Positions 59,161 through 64,000 of a DNA stretch of 64,000 nucleotides are shown here, one piece after another. Position 1 is the stretch's first letter. Each line of letters opens with the position of its first letter. Under the pieces are notes generated by a model. It saw only the letters and a program-made list of their open reading frames with translations, did no database searches and was not told the origin of the DNA. Made by a program: the position numbers and the translations under genes. Source of the stretch: Pyrenula massariospora (taxonomy: Eukaryota; Ascomycota; Eurotiomycetes; Pyrenulales; Pyrenulaceae). The stretch covers positions 2,170,001 through 2,234,000 of the forward strand of contig JAGFMI010000001.1 in assembly GCA_021030905.1 (NCBI GenBank), in the 5' to 3' direction.

Positions 59161-61140
59161 ATGTACCATATTGCGCGAGCCAACTCTGAACGAGGAGTGT
59201 GTCAAGGTGGAGCTGTCGCCCCGATACTGCTGATTGGGAAGATCAGTCTGGTCGGAAACGTCTCGAGGGGGCAGAAGAGGAAAGCTTCATTCACATATCC
59301 AGCGCAGCAGTCTACATCTACCGCACTACCTCCACAGATCCGCAAAGTCTTCATCCACCCTGATCAAGATGTGTCACTGTCCTCGAGGAAACAACCCTCA
59401 TCCGGCGTCCGCCAAAGCTCCTCCTCCCAGTTCTACAGATCCGACTTTGCAAACCAGCCATTCACCGGCACCTACGAACCAGGTCTGCCGACAAAGGGCC
59501 CTCTGGGTTCTACTTCCAATTATGGAGCGGCTAGACTAACACCAAGAATACTGAAAAAACATTTGGATGAATTTGTGGTCGGACAGGAGCAGGCAAAGCG
59601 CATGCTGAGCCTTGCTGTTCACAATCATTACCTCAGAGTACAAGAAATACAACGCCGTGAGGAAGAAGAGGCCGACCTAATGATTCAGAAATTGCGGCGG
59701 GAAAGCCATCCTGTAGAAGGTCTGTTGGTCGATATCTATAGTCGACCTAGCTGACATTTCCTAGACGATTACCCTGGCCAAGAGCCCACAATACGGCTTG
59801 AGGATCCCCCAAAAGACCCAGAATTCATTATGAACACTCCTGTAATCGATAATTCACCACTAGCATTAGAAAAATCGAACGTCCTTGTGCTCGGGCCGTC
59901 AGGCGTTGGAAAGACATTGATAGCCAAATCGCTCGCTCGCGTCCTTTCCGTTCCTTTCTCGATATCTGACTGTACACCTTTCACACAGGCTGGATATATC
60001 GGAGATGATGTTGACGTGTGTATACACCGACTATTAGCTGCCGCGGATTATGATGTGGCTCAAGCTGAACGAGGCATCATTTGCCTAGATGAAGTCGATA
60101 AGATTGCTGCTTCGCCTCGGACGCATGGGAAAGATGTCGGAGGAGAAGGTGTCCAACAAGCTTTGCTAAAGATAATTGAGGGGACCACAGTACAAGTGAC
60201 TGCCAAGAGCGAGCGCAGCGCATCAAAGAGTGGAGGTCAGCCAAGTTCACATTCGACAAATAGCTCGCTGGGCTCGCCTCTGGGCACAACAGCACCCCCT
60301 CAAAAGGGCGAAGTCTACAACGTGCGAACGGACAATATCCTGTTCATTTGCAGTGGCGCTTTTACAGGTCTGCAAAAAGTCATTATGGATCGTATCTCGA
60401 AAGGGTCTATGGGATTTGGTAATCCCGTGGGGTCCTCATCAGGGTTCAGCTCCCTGTCGTCTACAGGGAAAGCTTTTGACCCCGTGAATCAGTCAGCGCC
60501 GCAGCCAGTCTTACCAGGTTCAAAGGAAGAGGAGCTGTATCGTAAGAATGTACCATTCTTCATGCCGGCTATGCATATGGATGCGATCGAATATCCCATT
60601 TTCAACCCCCTTGATCTTGTGAACGAAGGGGATCTGTTGAAATTTGGCTTTATTCCAGAAATAGTCGGACGTATTCCCACCAGAGTTGCGCTATCTCCAT
60701 TAACACATTCTCTGCTCTTACGGATACTCACCGAGCCACGCAATTCCCTTGTAGCTCAGTACAGTCATATATTTCAGCTTCAAGGAGCTGAGCTTCGAAT
60801 CACGACGCCAGCGCTGCATATCATTGCATCGAAAGCTTTGGCTGAGAGCACTGGTGCTCGCGCTCTGCGCACGCAGATGGACTCCTTACTTGCTGAAGCA
60901 ATGTTTGACGTTCCTGGCACGACCATCAAGCATGTACTGGTGACGGAACGCGTTGCGCAGCGGGAGGAGCGGGCATTGTATTTTCGACGGGGTCAACAGA
61001 GAGACTTCCAATCCCTAATTGCCGCAGAGGAAGGAGATTGGGAGGACAAAAAGAACACACAAAAGGAATCAGCGCAAGCTCGCAGCAACGGCAGCTTTGA
61101 GGAATGGAGGGGAAAGGCATCCGCTGCTGGGGCGGGGTAG
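59161..61140 (+). CDS. MCX1: Mitochondrial ClpX-type AAA+ unfoldase (MCX1)
   Basis: Two exons, 59161-59719 and 59765-61140, 644 residues (yeast Mcx1 520). No N-terminal zinc domain, as in fungal Mcx1. [21 protein letters not shown] begins the AAA+ module; Walker A GPSGVGKT (230-237), [11 protein letters not shown], Walker B CLDEVDK (Asp295, Glu296), [27 protein letters not shown] and sensor-2 region STGARALR. Two Ser/Gly/Pro-rich inserts (about residues 325-350 and 390-425) and a charged C-terminal tail account for the extra length. Matrix unfoldase; yeast Mcx1 acts in heme biosynthesis without a ClpP. The N-terminal 50 residues are a weak presequence and an alternative upstream exon is possible. 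Confidence 0.93.
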
Positions 61141-63857
61141 TGTTCATCTTTTTCATCCAATTTCGGACGCTATTTTACATATCCGTGTTTTACGCATGGA
61201 GTAGGAGGCAGAGACAGCTTTCACCACGAGCATTTTAGACAAGGCATAGCACTTTGCTATATACCTATACGCATTTTTGGATCCGGCACGTGCGCACGCT
61301 CTGGATCGAGTACGCTGGAGGAACTTTTGGCCCATCGTTTCAGTCCCGGATGCCATGCGAGGGCGCACCTCCCGCCCAAAGTCGTTCTGGACAGGATGAG
61401 GGACTTGGCGCCAAGTAGCGGTTGGAGCCAGCTTGACTGTTCCCGCCCCGTCCAACCCTTTCCCGTGCCTTTCATTTCCCCGCTCGGCAACTCAGAACGT
61501 CTCCTGCCAGCGGAAATGATGGAACAATGTCGGATAAGCATGACTGCCAGGCGTGCCAGGCTAGAGCTCTAGTCTCCGATGTAAGGCGATCTCCTTCCCG
61601 GATATCTCAGAGCACGTTAAAATCACTTCCACCGAACCCGTTTGAATCTCAATCGTTACCCGATAACCCCGTCAAGGACAACAAGTGCCTTTTGAAAGCA
61701 TCTCGGGCATACTCAATTCGCTCAACGAATGTAGTCCGATGCACCACCTGTCGTTAGTTGAACAAGAGTCCCTATTGACTTTCCTGGTAGGAAATTTTCT
61801 TCATTGGACGTATCTACAATAAATAAAACTTTACGTTCTAAGCCTTCAAACTAGAAGAACTACTCGAGACCCCGCTTGAAGTTTCCTACAGTGTCATGTC
61901 TGACGATCTATAAGTATGTAGAGACGCGCTTGGAATCCTTATGTATTTTCTACGTTCGTCCCTAATTCTAATTTTTTTTCTCGCAAGCCGTTACTCCTTT
62001 CCATTGACTCCCTTCTACGTCATTCCTTTCAATTGTCTCAATTTGCTCCTTGTGACGCCAAAGTATTTGCACAAGCTTTCCCCCAACCTTAAATGCGTCT
62101 CCCAATCTTCCCCGCCCTGCTCCTCCTCTCCTTCCTCTCCGTCGCCACCATTACCCTCTCCCACCATATCCATAGCCTCATCCCCCTCCCCTCTCCCTTG
62201 CCGTCACCAGCTCAAAAGCAACCAACCCCCTACCCAAACCCCACACTACCTCGTCACGTCATGAAAACCTCAGAGATATTGCGCTACGTATATGTTCTGC
62301 ACATGTGTACAAACCGCATCCACCCCGGTGGTACGGGCGGCCTAGGCAGCGGTGCCCATGCCGTGTTCCGTGGAGGTGAGATGCTGGAGGGCGGACGGCA
62401 TGGTGCCCTGTAGAGTCACATTACGTGTGTTGTCAACGGGCCTAAAGAAGAGTGGAGGTGAGATCGCTTGGGGGCTTGTACTGTATGGTCGGGGATTGGG
62501 TGTGCGGTGGGAAAAGGGGGATGGTGTATGCGGATCCCCTGCCTGGTGTTAAGGGGGTGTGGTGGGTGTACTGGGTTAGTTGAGCGGTCTTGAGGGTCTT
62601 ATACCACCTCCGGCGCCGAGTTGGTCTGTGCAGGCGCATTGGTTAAGATGGGATGTCCTTCACCCATCGTAAGGCCGTTGGGTTGGCGTGTGCGGGGATA
62701 TTGCCAACTTGTTCTCGTTACCGAGGAGAGGAAGCGGCCAACGCCTTGGTGGAGGATCGTGAGGCTGCCATGCGCTGTGGAACTTGGCGACCGTGGCGTC
62801 TGCAACAATTCGGCGTGGGATGTAGGCTCTGGTGAGCTTGGGGTTGATGTGTTGATTTGGGAGTGAGATCAGGGCTCATGGCGCATTCAATGGTCCGCCA
62901 GAATAAACAATTCAAAAGTCGAACAAAGGATGAAATCGCTAGCCCCAGAAACATACGGGTGCTGCCAAGAGCAGATTAGCTAGCTGGGCCAGCCTGAGAT
63001 CGTACGGGAAGAATCCCGCTGCAGAGGCTGGTGTCAACCTACAGATATGGGAGAAACAAGGTTACAATTCTTTCGCGAGCGGTGTGTAAAAGTGGGGTGC
63101 GAGAATTAACAAGCCAGCCGACATGGGCACGCCAAATGTGAGGGTTTTCTCAATGGTAGCAATACATTTGCACATCAAGTGCTCAGGCTTTATTAGCCCA
63201 AGTAAGGTGGCGAAATCGAAGTCCGGGCCACTTCCCCTCACAAGTCATATCATATTGTTTGTGAGGGGAAGTGACCCGGACTTCGATTTCACCTTTACAA
63301 GTAAACTTTCAAAGAGGGATTTAGGGCTATCCATTAGCGGCTTAGGGATGACACGTAAGACCTTCACGACTGAGACGCTACCGCGCCAATACTATCCTTC
63401 ACGACTATTATTGCAAACTCTTTTGCCTTCACCGTCGTCCTATCCTGTTTCCCCTAGCTGTCTCTCGCCAGTCGGCGGGATACCCTTTGTCTAAAAGAGG
63501 ATTCTCACCTCCCGGCATAAGTCAGAAAGTTCAATGCATATCTAAGAATACAGTTTGCCCAATCTTTCTATTACATGGGTGACTGAGGTATTCCCTGTTC
63601 GTGTGACTTGACGGTTTGGTAGGCGTTGGTTCGCTGGTGGCGCAAGCGACAATGCCTCCTATGTCGAGGCAATACAATCACTGTGCCTCTAACTTCTCCG
63701 CCGGATACCCTTGCCACGGTCCCTAGTCCCTGGTTTTGCTTCCAGAAGCCATGGTACGAGACTTATGCTTCTATGGAAGATGGAAAATTTGTTTACCATG
63801 AGCTTAAATATTTATCCAGGCTCGCAGGTCCTTTCTCTGCATCGCCGCTGAAAACAT
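61141..63857. other. 2.7-kb interval, one possible small secreted ORF and an inverted repeat
   Basis: No conserved gene recognised. A 106-codon plus frame (62093-62413) starts MRLPIFPALLLLSFLSVATI, signal-peptide-like, then Pro-rich; it has no known relatives by eye and remains doubtful. Frames at 63123-63494 and 63626-63871 run through the inverted repeat or the promoter of the edge gene. Confidence 0.35.
63204..63295. repeat. 37-40-bp inverted repeat with 15-bp loop
   Basis: Arm 1 63204-63243 and arm 2 63259-63295 pair along their whole length except for a 3-base GCG insertion in arm 1 and one C/T difference (shared core AAATCGAAGTCCGGG and CACTTCCCCTCACAA). Loop 63244-63258. MITE-like foldback or hairpin RNA source; no gene in it. 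Confidence 0.93.
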
Positions 63858-64000
63858 ATGGGTCTGCTTAGGATCCTGGTGCTCACCCTCACACTAATTG
63901 TGATCCGCGTTTCCGTTGCACAGTATACCTACTGGATCGATGAAACATGTCGTCAAAATGCGCATTTTTGGGCAGCCTTTGATGATTTCCAGTCGATGGC
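63858..64000 (+). CDS. Secreted protein, N-terminus only; paralogue of the 22.6-kb metallopeptidase-like gene
   Basis: ATG at 63858 opens MGLLRILVLTLTLIVIRVSVA, a clear signal peptide, then QYTYWIDETCRQNAHFWAAF and runs off the right edge after 47 codons. The mature start matches the gene at 22563-23927 (HTYWIDESC, then DAFHDMQKWA versus AAFDDFQSMA). The HExxH region would lie outside the window. Presumed extracellular. Confidence 0.75.
   Translation, partial: MGLLRILVLTLTLIVIRVSVAQYTYWIDETCRQNAHFWAAFDDFQSM

Noticed and set aside
62093-62413. Possible small secreted protein of 106 residues
   Set aside because: Only a signal-like start; the rest is Pro-rich without cysteines pattern or conservation cues. 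Kept as a note in the interval, not as a gene.

Overview
The window is nuclear DNA of a filamentous ascomycete (Pezizomycotina). Most genes carry one to eight introns of about 45-80 nt with GT..AG ends. The gene families are typically fungal: an iterative polyketide synthase, an FSH1-type hydrolase, GH13 glycogen branching enzyme, DUF3128/Emi1, YME2, and a fungal transcription-factor domain without a zinc cluster. The sequence does not settle the species or class. One 100-N assembly gap lies at 14630-14729.

Left third (1-24 kb), accessory and gene-poor. It looks like a secondary-metabolite locus. It begins with the N-terminus of a polyketide synthase (minus strand, running off the left edge). 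Then come a DHA14-type MFS exporter with an odd repetitive N-terminal tail, an FSH1/LovG-like serine hydrolase, the relic 3' end of a short-chain dehydrogenase, a TRI101-like O-acyltransferase, an NADH-cytochrome b5 reductase, a cytochrome P450 and a class I terpene cyclase. The last two are divergent over a 544-bp shared promoter. The combination (polyketide synthase, releasing hydrolase, acyltransferase, terpene cyclase, P450, exporter) is what a pathway making a sesquiterpene alcohol esterified with a polyketide acyl chain would need. That product is inference. A secreted zinc-metallopeptidase-like gene (HEAFH motif) follows at 22.6-23.9 kb. Between these genes are intervals of 2-4 kb with no intact gene, a broken cysteine-rich secreted-protein candidate and tandem repeats.

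Middle and right (24.6-61 kb), mostly conserved genes. In order: CENP-W-like histone-fold protein, an RGG-tailed coiled-coil protein (YAG7-like), an MFSD10-like transporter, a twin-CX9C DUF3128 protein, YME2, a fungal transcription-factor-domain protein, three Myb/SANT-like small-domain genes within 5.5 kb, HSP60, cofilin, cytochrome c oxidase subunit 5 (COX4 family), ATP synthase beta, glycogen branching enzyme, a GFA-fold zinc protein, a conserved unknown and mitochondrial ClpX. Six are mitochondrial by family (YME2, HSP60, COX5, ATP2, ClpX, MCR1-type reductase). An AT-rich, tandemly repeated element with degenerate inverted ends, next to a perfect 31-bp inverted repeat, sits at 30.6-31.75 kb.

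Right edge (61-64 kb), gene-poor again. It has a strong 37-40-bp inverted repeat and, at the very end, the first exon of a second secreted protein sharing the YWIDE(S/T)C mature N-terminus with the metallopeptidase-like gene at 23 kb.

Exon coordinates below were worked out by hand from splice consensus and reading-frame continuity; every complete multi-exon model given sums to an intact frame.
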